From G963677085 sp963677085 (GTDB lineage Bacteria; Planctomycetota; Planctomycetia; Pirellulales; Thermoguttaceae): 64,000 nt of DNA. The notes under the pieces were generated by a model, which worked only from the letters and a program-made list of their open reading frames with translations, was not told the DNA's origin and searched no databases. Numbering within the stretch: the first letter of the stretch is position 1; the number at the start of each line of letters is the position of its first letter. Position numbers and translations under genes: made by a program. Shown here in pieces: positions 35,974 to 44,814 of the stretch. The stretch spans positions 3,782,001 through 3,846,000 of the forward strand of contig CAXXFH010000004.1 of assembly GCA_963677085.2 (NCBI GenBank). Reading direction: 5' to 3'.

Positions 35974-37620
35974 ATGTTTTGCTATCAATGCGAACAGGCG
36001 AAAAACGGCACGGGCTGCACGGCCCTCGGCGTATGCGGCAAGGACGACACCACCGCCACACTCCAAGACCTGCTGGTCTATGCCACTAAGGGCGTGTCGG
36101 CCTATGCCCATCGTGCTGCAATACTTGGGGCACGGGATCCCGAGATTGATCGCTTCATGATCGAGGCCCTGTTTGCCACAGTTACAAATGTCGACTTCGA
36201 TCCCGAACGGATTCTCCAACATCTGCACGAAGCCTCCGCGGCATTGACCCAAGCCAAAACCCTCTACGAGGGGGCCTGCAACAAGGCCAGGCAAGTGCCC
36301 GAAGTGCTCGACGGCCCCGCTGCTTGGCAGCCGGCCGAAGATCTCGACGGGCTGCTCGAACAAGGCCGGCAAGTATCGGTTACCAGTCGTCAACTTACAC
36401 TGGGCGAAGATGTCGCCGGACTTCAAGAGCTCATCCTTTATGGCCTCAAGGGGGCCGCGGCCTACGCCGACCATGCCCGGGCGCTGGGCCACGAAGACCC
36501 GGTCCTGTACGCCACCTTCCACGAAGCACTGGCATTTCTAACCCGAGAGAATCCCTCGGTCGACGAACTTACTGCCTGGGCCCTCAAGGCGGGCGAGTTG
36601 AACTTGAAGGTCATGGAACTACTCGACACGGCAAACACCGGTACCTACGGTCATCCCGAGCCCACTGAAGTTCGCGTTACGCCGATTAAGGGCAAGGCGA
36701 TCCTCGTCTCGGGCCACGACCTGAAGGACCTCGAAGAACTGCTCAAACAGACCGACGGCCGGGGAGTCAACGTATACACCCATGGCGAAATGCTGCCCTG
36801 CTTGGCCTATCCTGGCCTGAAAAAGTACAAACACTTGGTTGGCAATTACGGCGGTGCCTGGCAAGACCAGCGGCGCGAGTTCGACGCATTTCCCGGCCCG
36901 ATCCTAATGACCACCAACTGCATCCAGGCGCCCAAGGAATCGTACAAAGGTCGGATCTTCACCACGGGATTAGTCGCTTGGCCCGACGTAACCCATATCG
37001 GACCGGATAAGGACTTCACCCCCGTAATCGAAGCGGCCCTGGAGGCACCGGGATTCGAGGAAGACGCGCCCGAGCAGAAAATCATCATCGGTTTCGGGCG
37101 CAACGCCGTGCTGAGCGTGGCCGACAAGGTGATCGACGCCGTAAAGACGGGAGCCATTCGTCACTTTTTCCTGGTCGGCGGATGCGACGGTGCCAAGCCG
37201 GGCCGCAACTACTATACCGATTTCGCCCAGCAGGTGCCCGACGACTGTGTGATCCTCACCCTGGCCTGTGGCAAGTTCCGCTTCAACAAGTTGGAGTTCG
37301 GCACGATCGGCGGCATTCCGCGACTGTTGGACATTGGCCAGTGTAACGACGCCTACTCGGCCGTGCAGATCGCCGTGGCGTTGGCCAACGCGTTCGACTG
37401 CACGGTCAACGAACTGCCGCTGACGATGGTGCTCAGTTGGTACGAGCAGAAGGCCGTCGCCATCCTTCTGAGCCTGCTATACCTGGGCATCCAGAACATC
37501 CGTCTCGGCCCAAGCCTGCCGGCCTTCGTGACCCCGGCCGTGTTGAACGTGTTGGTCGAGAAGTTCAACATTGCACCGATCGGCACACCGGAGGAAGACC
37601 TGGCCGCCATGTTGGCATAG
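35974..37620 (+). CDS. hcp: Hydroxylamine reductase (hybrid cluster protein)
   Basis: GGAGG at 35963-35967 fixes the start at MFCYQC. The 548-residue protein is full length. The N-terminal cysteines C3, C6, C15 and C21 (CxxC-x8-C-x5-C) bind a [4Fe-4S] cluster in class I proteins. Downstream Cys and Glu ligands of the hybrid cluster appear in MTTNCIQAP, VGGCDGAKPGRNYYT, LACGKFR and DIGQCNDAYS. Hcp reduces hydroxylamine and NO, protecting anaerobically growing or nitrate-reducing cells. The neighbouring Crp/Fnr gene and operator indicate control by nitrosative or low-oxygen signals. Confidence 0.96.
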   Translation: MFCYQCEQAKNGTGCTALGVCGKDDTTATLQDLLVYATKGVSAYAHRAAILGARDPEIDRFMIEALFATVTNVDFDPERILQHLHEASAALTQAKTLYEGACNKARQVPEVLDGPAAWQPAEDLDGLLEQGRQVSVTSRQLTLGEDVAGLQELILYGLKGAAAYADHARALGHEDPVLYATFHEALAFLTRENPSVDELTAWALKAGELNLKVMELLDTANTGTYGHPEPTEVRVTPIKGKAILVSGHDLKDLEELLKQTDGRGVNVYTHGEMLPCLAYPGLKKYKHLVGNYGGAWQDQRREFDAFPGPILMTTNCIQAPKESYKGRIFTTGLVAWPDVTHIGPDKDFTPVIEAALEAPGFEEDAPEQKIIIGFGRNAVLSVADKVIDAVKTGAIRHFFLVGGCDGAKPGRNYYTDFAQQVPDDCVILTLACGKFRFNKLEFGTIGGIPRLLDIGQCNDAYSAVQIAVALANAFDCTVNELPLTMVLSWYEQKAVAILLSLLYLGIQNIRLGPSLPAFVTPAVLNVLVEKFNIAPIGTPEEDLAAMLA

Positions 37621-37634
37621 GAACGTCTTCACCT

Positions 37635-37659
37635 GGTTCCCACGCTTCGCGTGGGAACC
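37635..37659. repeat. Palindrome GGTTCCCACGC/GCGTGGGAACC
   Basis: A perfect hairpin with 11-base arms and a TTC loop lies just after hcp. Related sequence TTCCCACG...CGTGGGAA occurs at 37740-37761 and, diverged, at 1966-1976. Confidence 0.7.
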
Positions 37660-37813
37660 CAAGGCTGGACGCTTCGCGTCCCGGGAGTGTAAGTAGACGC
37701 TTTTCTTGTCCAATCGCGACGCGAAGCGTCCGACAGGGCTTCCCACGTGAAACGTGGGAACGAGAAAAGGCGAGTTTGGCAAAACCGGAAAAACCGCCCT
37801 ACCTTTGAACTTA

Positions 37814-37851
37814 CGGCCCGGAGTGGTTACACTACCGCTACGGGCCGCTTT
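37814..37851 (+). terminator. Possible terminator upstream of the FAD oxidoreductase
   Basis: CGGCCCG (37814-37820) pairs with CGGGCCG (37841-37847) over a 20-base loop, followed by CTTTT. It could end the hcp transcript or form part of the leader of the next gene. Confidence 0.4.
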
Positions 37852-37901
37852 TGTTGCCGCACTGCCAGTCGGATCGTCTGTTGCTTTAAGGAGCCATTGC
37901 C

Positions 37902-39257
37902 ATGGGTCGAAAATTCTCTCGCCGTGATGTACTCAGCACATTAGGTAGCGCTGGACTAGCTGCTGGAGTTGGCGCACTGGGAATGCCGGAGATAGCTTCG
38001 GCCGATCCGGCCGGCCGCACCGACGCCAAGCCGGGCGTAAAAGTTACTGGCGCCACCGGCCACGCGGCCACCGTGGTCAATGGCCAAGTGATCGAGCCCG
38101 AGCAGAAGATCCCCTTGCTACATGAAACCGACGTGCTAGTCGTCGGCGGTGGACCGGCCGGCGTAACGGCAGCCATCGCCGCCGCTCGGGCGGGAGCCAA
38201 AACGACCATCGTCGAACGCTACGGCCACTTCGGCGGACTTTGGACCGGTGGTCTCGTGCTCACAGTGCTTGGCCACTGGGTGCCCGGCCCCAAGCAAGTC
38301 TGCCGCGGCATCGGCGAAGAGATGCTCAAACACCTCGACAAGATCGACCGCGGGATCGTCGGCCGCCAGCCGGGCCGCAATCCGATTGTCGACGGCGAGG
38401 CGCTGAAATACGTGATGGTCGACATGATCATGCAGGCAAAGATCGACGTCTTCCTCCACTGCTGGGGCGTCGACGCCATCATGGACGGCGACACGATCCT
38501 CGGCGCCGTTTTCGAAAGCAAGTCGGGTCGGCAAGCCATTTTGGCGAAGACCGTGGTCGACGCCACGGGCGATGGTGACGTTTTCGCCGCGGCCGGCGCC
38601 GAACACGAGCGACGCGTCTACCACATCGGCCTGCCCAGCCGGATCGGCAACCTCGACCGGGCCGATCCCAAGAAAAACGGCGGCAAGAAGCCCCGCGGCC
38701 TGGGTTCCATCACCCCGGTTGCCGGCGTCAACTGGGTCAACATGCACGGCCCCGATGCCGATGGGCTCGACGTCCGCGAGCTAACCCGGCTGGAGTTGAA
38801 CCACCGCCGTTTCATCTGGAGTCAGGTGCAGAAGCTTCGCAACACGCCGGGCTACGAAGATGTTTACCTGATGGAAACGGCCCCGCAACTTGGCGTGCGA
38901 ATCACCCGGGTACTCTCGGGCGAAGCCACGCTAACGCGCAAGGCTCTCGACGACAACCGTCGCTACGACGACGTGGTGGCCGTCGGCGGCGCTTGGCAGG
39001 GCGACCACCAGGAGTGGCAAATCCCCTACGGCGCGCTGTTGCCGAAGAAGATCGACAACCTCCTGGCCGCGGGCCGCTGCATCTCGGGCGAGCCGCTGAT
39101 GTCGGACCTGATCCGCGTGATTCCCAACTGCTGGATTACCGGCCACGCCGCCGGTTGCGCCGCCGCGGTGGCCGTCGCCGATAGCTGCCGTCCCCGCGAC
39201 GTCGACATCCGCAAAGTCCAAAAACTGCTCCGCGAGCAAGACGCTTACTTAGGCTGA
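37902..39257 (+). CDS. Tat-exported FAD-dependent oxidoreductase
   Basis: AGGAG precedes the ATG at 37902. The 451-residue protein starts with a twin-arginine signal (RKFSRRDVLSTLG, then Ala-rich), so it is exported folded with its FAD. The dinucleotide motif is VLVVGGGPAGVTAAIAAARAGAKTTIVER (about 78-106), with GGLWTGG following and VDATGDGDVFAAAGAE later. This is the FAD_oxidored (PF12831) family seen in many copies in planctomycetes. The substrate is unknown. A frequent idea is oxidation of sugars or polyols, which I cannot support here. Confidence 0.88.
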   Translation: MGRKFSRRDVLSTLGSAGLAAGVGALGMPEIASADPAGRTDAKPGVKVTGATGHAATVVNGQVIEPEQKIPLLHETDVLVVGGGPAGVTAAIAAARAGAKTTIVERYGHFGGLWTGGLVLTVLGHWVPGPKQVCRGIGEEMLKHLDKIDRGIVGRQPGRNPIVDGEALKYVMVDMIMQAKIDVFLHCWGVDAIMDGDTILGAVFESKSGRQAILAKTVVDATGDGDVFAAAGAEHERRVYHIGLPSRIGNLDRADPKKNGGKKPRGLGSITPVAGVNWVNMHGPDADGLDVRELTRLELNHRRFIWSQVQKLRNTPGYEDVYLMETAPQLGVRITRVLSGEATLTRKALDDNRRYDDVVAVGGAWQGDHQEWQIPYGALLPKKIDNLLAAGRCISGEPLMSDLIRVIPNCWITGHAAGCAAAVAVADSCRPRDVDIRKVQKLLREQDAYLG

Positions 39258-39527
39258 TCCTCGTTTCCAATGTAGGTTGTGCTTCAGCACAAACCTCCCG
39301 ACGATTCCAGCAATGGGCAGCATTGGCCACGCGATTGCGTGGCCATGTTGCGTTCTTGACGCCCCCGACCCTGGGTTTCCTCGTTCCCAAGCTCCGGCTT
39401 GGGAACGCATCTCCCAGAAGTTCCGCTTCGTGGACGCCGCCGATCGCGTTGCGTTCAGCCGGGCAACCGCGCGTGGCTGTGCGCTCGGGTGACGGTGCGA
39501 TTGGGTGACCATGCCGCGTTGCTGGTT

Positions 39528-39576
39528 GCCCCCTCACCCCCGGCCCCTCTCCACGCGGGGGAGAGGGGAGGAATTG
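39528..39576. repeat. 'CCCTCACCCCCGGCCCCTCTCC' type hairpin repeat
   Basis: CCCCTCTCCACGCGGGGGAG then AGGGG forms a hairpin at the cbiO 3' end and is related to 28284-28325 and 53060-53098. It encodes the last residues of CbiO (SSPLPRVERGRG). Confidence 0.7.
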
Positions 39577-40235
39577 TCCTCCGCCCGATGTACCTGGCCG
39601 TCGCTTAGCCGTAGCGTTCCGTTGGTTACTCGGGCGAGGAAGTCGTGGTCGTGACTGGCTACCAGCATCGCTTGGGGTAAACTTACGAGGATCTCGGCCA
39701 GTCGGGCGCTCGCTTCGTCGTCCAGCCCGCTGGTCGGTTCGTCCAACAGTAACACGTCGGGTTGCATGGCCAGTACCGTGGCTAGGGCTACCAGACGTTT
39801 TTCGCCGCCGGACAGTTTGTAGGTGATGCGGTGCTCGTAATCGTTGAGACCGAGCGAGTCGAGAGTTTGGGTGACGATCGCCCGGGCGTCGTCGCGCGAG
39901 CGGCCCAGGTTCAGCGGGCCGAAGGCCACGTCTTCGGCCACCGTGGGACAGAATAGCTGGTCGTCGGCGTCTTGAAAGAGCAGGCCGGCGCGGCGGCGGA
40001 CTTCGTGGAAGTCGTGCTCGTGGTGCCGCACGCGGCCGAACGCTTCGATCTCACCCTGCTGTGGATGTACCAGCCCGACGATCAGGTGCAGCAGCGTTGT
40101 TTTGCCGCAGCCGTTCGCACCGACCAGGGCGAGGCGTTGGTCGGCAGCCAGCGTGAAACTGCACTTCGACAGCACCGGCCTGCCCGGGTCGTAGGAGAAG
40201 TCGACATTGCGCAGCTCGATCAGCGTCGCGTTCAT
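39534..40235 (-). CDS. cbiO: Energy-coupling-factor ABC ATPase for nickel/cobalt
   Basis: The 233-residue protein is an ABC ATPase with Walker A GANGCGKTT (about 38-46), Q-loop LLFQDADDQLF, signature LSGGEKRL and Walker B VLLLDEPTSGLDD. FQDADDQLF is typical of the CbiO/EcfA family that drives ECF transporters from the cytoplasmic face. The ATG at 40235 overlaps the upstream cbiQ stop by four bases (ATGA). It could be cobalt or nickel specific; the nearby nikR favours nickel. The C-terminal residues are supplied by a repeat. Confidence 0.93.
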   Translation of the reverse strand: MNATLIELRNVDFSYDPGRPVLSKCSFTLAADQRLALVGANGCGKTTLLHLIVGLVHPQQGEIEAFGRVRHHEHDFHEVRRRAGLLFQDADDQLFCPTVAEDVAFGPLNLGRSRDDARAIVTQTLDSLGLNDYEHRITYKLSGGEKRLVALATVLAMQPDVLLLDEPTSGLDDEASARLAEILVSLPQAMLVASHDHDFLARVTNGTLRLSDGQVHRAEDNSSPLPRVERGRG

Positions 40236-41008
40236 GCCCATTTGATCCACGTCAACACGGCCAGCAGTACCAGGGACCCCAGAATGAAAGGTATATCGTA
40301 CCGTGAATAGTGGAAATGGTCGAGCACAGGAAACTCCCCGCGAAACCCACGACACTTCATGGCGGCCGCGATGCGTTCGGCTCGATCGAAACTACGAACC
40401 AGCAGCATGCCCACCAAATGGCCGTACGCCCGATAGGTGTGACGATTCATCCGGGGCCGGAAACCGCGAACCTTCATCGCCGCACGCAGCCGCACGACTT
40501 CGTTTTCCAGCACGTCGATATATCGGGCGGTGAACAATAACAGGTGGACCAGTTTGCGGGGAACGTGCAAGTGGCGCAGTGCGTGGCCCAGCGTCCCGGC
40601 GTCGAGCGGCCAAATGAGGATTAACAGGGCCAGAACGATGGCGTTACCCTTCACGGCGATCGAGAGCCCTTGGAGTAGCCCTTCGTGGGAAAACGCCAAA
40701 GGGCCGAGTTGCACGAGCGGTGTGCCCGGGGTGGTCAACGGCAACACAACCACCAACATCAGCAGAACGGCGTTGACCGGCAACAAACGGCGCACCGCGT
40801 GGCGCGGAGTGATGTTCGACAGGCCCATCGCCAGCAGAACGGCCGCCAGAGCAAAGCCCAACGCCACAGCCTTGTAGGCCATGACCATGAGGACCGAATA
40901 GGCCACGGCCACGAGAATCCGCAGCCGCGGATCGACCCGATCGAGGAAGGCCGGCCGATGAACGGTCGACATGGCGGCCAAGACGGTGGTAGGGGTTTGT
41001 AGCAACAT
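40232..41008 (-). CDS. cbiQ: ECF transporter transmembrane protein CbiQ
   Basis: The 258-residue integral membrane protein is the T-component that couples the ATPase to the substrate-binding subunit. It has hydrophobic segments near 27-70, 75-95 and 115-140. The paired Ala-Arg-Gly type coupling motifs appear as AAMKVRGFRP and AAMKCRGFRG (about 177-186 and 217-226), which contact CbiO. A final helix is near 236-255. It overlaps cbiO by four bases and follows the NikL-like gene. Confidence 0.92.
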   Translation of the reverse strand: MLLQTPTTVLAAMSTVHRPAFLDRVDPRLRILVAVAYSVLMVMAYKAVALGFALAAVLLAMGLSNITPRHAVRRLLPVNAVLLMLVVVLPLTTPGTPLVQLGPLAFSHEGLLQGLSIAVKGNAIVLALLILIWPLDAGTLGHALRHLHVPRKLVHLLLFTARYIDVLENEVVRLRAAMKVRGFRPRMNRHTYRAYGHLVGMLLVRSFDRAERIAAAMKCRGFRGEFPVLDHFHYSRYDIPFILGSLVLLAVLTWIKWA

Positions 41009-41106
41009 GCTGGAGGCCAGGGGCTGGGGACTGGGGGCTAGATACCAGAGGTGGAGTATAGGATGCAGGGGTATTCGTTGTTTCCTGTTCCCTCCCCCCC
41101 CAGCCC

Positions 41107-41661
41107 CTAGCCTCTAGCCCCTCGTTTCCGAGCGAGGACGTAGTAGGCGACACCGAAGATGCCCACGATGTAGCCGATGCCGCCGAGCACGTCGCGTAAG
41201 CGGACGCGCCGCTCGTATTGGGTAAGCTGCTCACGGAGTTGACGGACCTCGTCGTGGAGTGCCTCCAGGTCGCCGCCGGCAGCGTGAGTGTGTTGATGGG
41301 TTGCGGAAGAAAGCGGCGATGCGGAGGTCGTCACGGCGACACCCTCCCGAGCGGGAAGGTCCGGCGAAAGCTGCGCTGCCGTCACCAGATATTCCGCACC
41401 GTGGCCGTCGCCCGTGTCGAGCAGCAAGCGATGGTCGCAACGATACTTGGCCGTCACCGTGAATTCACCCTGCTGATCGGTTTCGGTTTCGGCGATCTTC
41501 TCACCGGTCGAATCAAGCGCCAGCACCTTCGCGCCGCGGACGGGCGTGTCGTCGTTGAAATGGGCCGAGCCATGAATGCTGTCGCCATGGGCATGGGCCG
41601 AAAGATGAATGCCGTGGGCGGCGGCCGTCGAAATGCAACACGCCCAAAACAGCAGAGGCAT
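41107..41661 (-). CDS. NikL/CbiL-like accessory protein of the Ni/Co ECF transporter
   Basis: I chose the ATG at 41661 because the longer frame (to 41781) is dispersed repeat copy B. The 184-residue protein has a signal-like N-terminus (about 1-15), then an extracytoplasmic, His-rich segment (HGIHLSAHAHGDSIHGSAH) that suits metal binding. A beta-sandwich domain, a coiled-coil stretch (LEALHDEVRQLREQL) and a C-terminal membrane helix (GGIGYIVGIFGVAYYVLA) follow. This matches extra components of NikM-type systems. Its place between cbiM and cbiQ supports a role in nickel or cobalt capture. Confidence 0.8.
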   Translation of the reverse strand: MPLLFWACCISTAAAHGIHLSAHAHGDSIHGSAHFNDDTPVRGAKVLALDSTGEKIAETETDQQGEFTVTAKYRCDHRLLLDTGDGHGAEYLVTAAQLSPDLPAREGVAVTTSASPLSSATHQHTHAAGGDLEALHDEVRQLREQLTQYERRVRLRDVLGGIGYIVGIFGVAYYVLARKRGARG

Positions 41662-41701
41662 CCCAACGTTTATCGCCGTTTTCCAACAAGTCTTGGAGGC
41701 G

Positions 41702-41780
41702 ATATCAAAACTCGGCTTTTGGTTCCTACGTCCGCCGAACGAACCACTTTGGCACCAGTTCTGGTATGGTTTTTTAACCA
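41702..41780 (+). repeat. Dispersed 'ACCCGGCTTCGGGTTC' repeat, copy B
   Basis: It runs ATCAAAACTCGGCTTTTGGT, TACGTCCGCCGAACGAACC, TTTGGCACCAGTTCTGGTAT. It is parallel to 5731-5815 and 48591-48657. It occupies the gap between cbiM and the NikL-like gene and includes the cbiM stop codon. Confidence 0.75.
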
Positions 41781-42427
41781 TGCGACACCTCCTGCGAAGT
41801 CGGCACGAGCAGTTCGGCGTCGAGAATCTCTGGACGCACCTTGCGGAGGAAGACCACGACGCTACCGGTGACCAATCCTTCGACCGGCACCAGGCACACG
41901 TGAAAGGCGACCACGAAGGGAGCCAATTGACGAAACCCTTGCCCGGCAGCCATCAGCGCGGCGGCGTTCACCGTGCCGGCCAACAACACGGCGGCCGCTC
42001 CGGCGGCGAACGCACCGACGAAGACCAGAGTTTCGTTGCTGCTGCGCACCACCCAGCGAAACAAGTAGTGGCAGACCACGGCCGGCAGGGCCATGATTAC
42101 CGTGTTAACGCCCAGCGTGGTGATTCCGCCGTGCATGAAAAACACGGCCTGGAGCAGCAAGGCGATGAGGATCGCCGGAAAGGCAGCCCAACCGAGGACC
42201 AAGCCCATCAACCCGCTGAGCAGCAGGTGCTCGGAGGTGGGCCCCAGCGGCACGTGGATCATCGACGCGACGAAAAACGCCGAACTGAGCACGGCCACCT
42301 GCGGCAAGCGTTCGTGGTTGATCTTGGCCAACCCGACGGCCGTACCGGCGGCGGCAGCCAGCGCACCGGCAATCAACACCTGTTGGCCACCCGGGGTGGC
42401 AGCGAGAACACCTTCATAGATGTGCAT
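41774..42427 (-). CDS. cbiM: Nickel/cobalt ECF substrate-binding protein CbiM/NikM
   Basis: The 217-residue integral membrane protein starts MHIYEG. In this family His2 forms part of the square-planar metal site that binds Ni or Co after removal of Met1. Six or so hydrophobic segments, the conserved SSAFFVASMIHVPLGPTSEHLLLSGLMG and the FFMHGGITTLGVN segment identify it. It is the first gene of the cbiM / nikL-like / cbiQ / cbiO operon, and nikR ends 215 bases upstream on the same strand, which favours nickel. Confidence 0.94.
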   Translation of the reverse strand: MHIYEGVLAATPGGQQVLIAGALAAAAGTAVGLAKINHERLPQVAVLSSAFFVASMIHVPLGPTSEHLLLSGLMGLVLGWAAFPAILIALLLQAVFFMHGGITTLGVNTVIMALPAVVCHYLFRWVVRSSNETLVFVGAFAAGAAAVLLAGTVNAAALMAAGQGFRQLAPFVVAFHVCLVPVEGLVTGSVVVFLRKVRPEILDAELLVPTSQEVSHG

Positions 42428-42450
42428 CGTAGGACCGCAACAAACAAGAG

Positions 42451-42527
42451 GTAGGGCGGCAAAGCCGCCAGCCAGACCGGTGCTACCGCCCCCTTACCAG
42501 GAACCCGCTCCCGCTGGTTGCCAATCC
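42451..42527 (-). repeat. Dispersed GGGAGC/GGTAGCACC repeat, copy c (inverted)
   Basis: On the minus strand it reads AACCAGCGGGAGCGGGTTCC, then GCGGTAGCACCGGTCTGGC, then CGGCTTTGCCGCC, like the copy at 1991-2054. It is in the nikR-cbiM gap. Confidence 0.7.
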
Positions 42528-42642
42528 GTGCAAAAAGCTTAACGACCGTTGGGGTTATTAGTAGCACAGCGTCATCAATTATTACCAAGCACAATATTGT
42601 AACACTCGGAGCCCTTGCCGTCGAGTTCCACGCTGATGGCAC

Positions 42643-43068
42643 TCAGTGCGAGTGCGAGTGCGAGTCGGCGGCGGCCATTACCAGTTCGCCCGTATGAATA
42701 CCCTTGAGCCCTCGCAGTTGCGAGGCGATCTTGCGGAGCCGCCCGGCCGGACCGCGAAGAATGATCACCTCCAAACAAAGATGGTGCGTTAAGTGGACGT
42801 GAACAGTTGAGACGACCATGTCGGTATTGTCGTGCTGCAATTGCGTAAGTCGATCGCTAACTTGAGCACGATGGTGATCATAGACCAGCGTCAAAGTGCC
42901 GGCCACCTCCTGGCTATCCGACTCCCACGCCCGGGCGGTGAGCGTTTCGCGGATCATCTGCCGAACGGCCTCGCTCCGTGTGGCGAACTGCTCTTGCTCG
43001 CAGTACTGGTCGAACTGCTCCAGTAGGTCGTCTTCCAACGACACGGAGAATCGCACGATTTCCGACAT
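42643..43068 (-). CDS. nikR: Nickel-responsive regulator NikR
   Basis: The ATG at 43068 gives a 141-residue protein of standard NikR size. Residues 1-45 are a ribbon-helix-helix DNA-binding domain (IVRFSVSLEDDLLEQFDQY, then TRSEAVRQMIRE). The ACT-like domain carries the nickel ligands in VSTVHVHLTHHLCLEVIILRG (about 85-105). It ends with a His-rich SHSHSH tail that may bind nickel as well. It lies upstream of cbiM and most probably represses the transporter when nickel is plentiful. Confidence 0.93.
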   Translation of the reverse strand: MSEIVRFSVSLEDDLLEQFDQYCEQEQFATRSEAVRQMIRETLTARAWESDSQEVAGTLTLVYDHHRAQVSDRLTQLQHDNTDMVVSTVHVHLTHHLCLEVIILRGPAGRLRKIASQLRGLKGIHTGELVMAAADSHSHSH

Positions 43069-43206
43069 GGCAATTTGCGTCCCACTCGACGAGTATGAAA
43101 ACATCCGGGCCAACGAGCATTTCGCCCAGTCTACCGTACGGCTTCTGGCCTGGCTACTGCCATGTGGTGGGACGGCCTTGGTTGCGGGACGATCTTGCCC
43201 GACGAC

Positions 43207-44814
43207 TCAAGCTGCCTGGGAATGTGTGGCGGGTTGCTCGCGCACTTCGACCGTGTGGACCTTGCCGTCGCGTTCGACCGTCAGGCGTAGCGGCCAGGAC
43301 GCCGTACCCACCCGCTCGGCGAACTGCTGCTCGCCGGCAAAGTCTTCCCCGTCGAGGCGGTAAATACGGTCGCCCGCCTGCAAGCCGGCCCAAGCTGCCG
43401 GGGTTTCGGGTATCACGTGAGTGAGAACGACCGCGGCCGGTTCCGCCGCGTCAGTGCGCCAACTGATCCCCAGCCTCACCGGCGCGCCGTTGAGCGAAAC
43501 ACCGAGGGTAATCGGCTCAGCAGTGCCTCGGCGATAAACGACCATCGACGTGGTCTCCGGCGCCGTGGCTAAGGCGCCTTCCATCGCATGGCTGCTGGTG
43601 ATTCGTCGTCCGGCGACTTCCACTACGCGATCTCCCCCGCGCAAGTCGGCCTCTTGAGCCGGTGAATCGGCATTCACCCGTTGAATCCAAACGCCCCCTT
43701 GCCTGGCCACCGTGGTACTCCACGTGGCCCCAAGGCGATCGACCAACCGTGGGCGGCGTGCTAAGAGGCGGTCGCGCCCTTGGTCGGTTTCGCCCTCGGC
43801 CTGTTGACGGAAGCGGGGAATCTCGTCGCGATTGGCCGTCTCGCAAACCGTCTCGAATAGCAATCGTACCACGCGACTCATGCCTTCGGCATTAATCCGG
43901 TCGGCATCGTCGCGCCATGTGTGGTAGTCGTCGTGTAAGCCCGTATGGAAGAACAGCACGGGTATCTTATGCGAAAAGAACGCGAAGTGGTCGGCGTTTC
44001 CCTTCAATGCCCAGGGAAACGCAAGTTTCAGATCGGTAACCGCGTTCTGTTCGCTGAGCAACCGCCGCATGCCGGCCCCGCTACGCCAGCCGATGAGCGT
44101 CAATTGCTCGTCGCGCAAACGGCCGATCATGTCCAGGTTGAACATGTAACGGACCTTGGGTAAAGGCACCGTCGGGCTTTCATTCCAGTGCTTCGAGCCA
44201 AGCAGTCCGATCTCTTCGGCGTCGAAAGCGATCAGCAAGATCGACCGTCGAGGAGCCTCCGGCAACAGGGGAAACGCTTCGGCCAGTTCCAGCAGTGCAG
44301 CCGTGCCGCTGGCGTTGTCGTCGGCACCATTGTGAACGCGTCCCGGGGCGTCGCGACTGCTTTTACGCGAGCCGAATCCTACGTGATCGTAATGGGCGCC
44401 GACGATAATGAACTCGCGTTTCAACTCCGGATCGCTGCCTTCGAGTCGGGCAATCACGTTACGATATTTTGGGGAGACCGAAGGATTATTTGCCAAATTC
44501 TTCAGGCCGTCTTTGGCGTCGAACGGCTGAAAGTAGCCACCGTCGATTCCGCCACCGGGCATTCCCGCCTCGGCAAACCGCTGGGCCAAGTAGTCACCCG
44601 CCTCACGCCAACCCCGGCAGCCCGGCTGGCGTCCTTCGCGCTGATCGTCGGCCAGATACTCGACGTGTCCCAGCAACTGCTCGGCCCGAATCGACTCTCG
44701 GGCAGCCAGTCGCGATGCGTGACGCTCGGCCGCCACCCCCAACGCACAGTTGAGCACCCAGCACGCGAACAGTCCAAACAAAAATCGCAGCAAAACGACG
44801 CGATAGCGAGACAT
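43207..44814 (-). CDS. Exported M28 aminopeptidase with two PDZ domains
   Basis: I used the ATG at 44814, which starts a signal peptide (MSRYRVVLLRFLFG..., about 1-29). The catalytic domain (about 30-330) has the zinc ligands of peptidase family M28: His and Asp in GAHYDHVGFG and NGADDNASG, the Glu-Glu of FDAEEIGLLGS, and a late His in GLHDDYHT. Two PDZ domains follow (about 345-425, AQEADLRGGDRVVEV; and 440-520, AAWAGLQAGDRIYRL). It is likely a periplasmic or surface aminopeptidase, with PDZ domains for substrate or partner binding. Confidence 0.9.
   Translation of the reverse strand: MSRYRVVLLRFLFGLFACWVLNCALGVAAERHASRLAARESIRAEQLLGHVEYLADDQREGRQPGCRGWREAGDYLAQRFAEAGMPGGGIDGGYFQPFDAKDGLKNLANNPSVSPKYRNVIARLEGSDPELKREFIIVGAHYDHVGFGSRKSSRDAPGRVHNGADDNASGTAALLELAEAFPLLPEAPRRSILLIAFDAEEIGLLGSKHWNESPTVPLPKVRYMFNLDMIGRLRDEQLTLIGWRSGAGMRRLLSEQNAVTDLKLAFPWALKGNADHFAFFSHKIPVLFFHTGLHDDYHTWRDDADRINAEGMSRVVRLLFETVCETANRDEIPRFRQQAEGETDQGRDRLLARRPRLVDRLGATWSTTVARQGGVWIQRVNADSPAQEADLRGGDRVVEVAGRRITSSHAMEGALATAPETTSMVVYRRGTAEPITLGVSLNGAPVRLGISWRTDAAEPAAVVLTHVIPETPAAWAGLQAGDRIYRLDGEDFAGEQQFAERVGTASWPLRLTVERDGKVHTVEVREQPATHSQAA

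Noticed and set aside
42428..42642. Cobalamin riboswitch before cbiM
   Set aside because: The B12-box type conserved sequence is not visible; the presence of nikR instead points to protein control.
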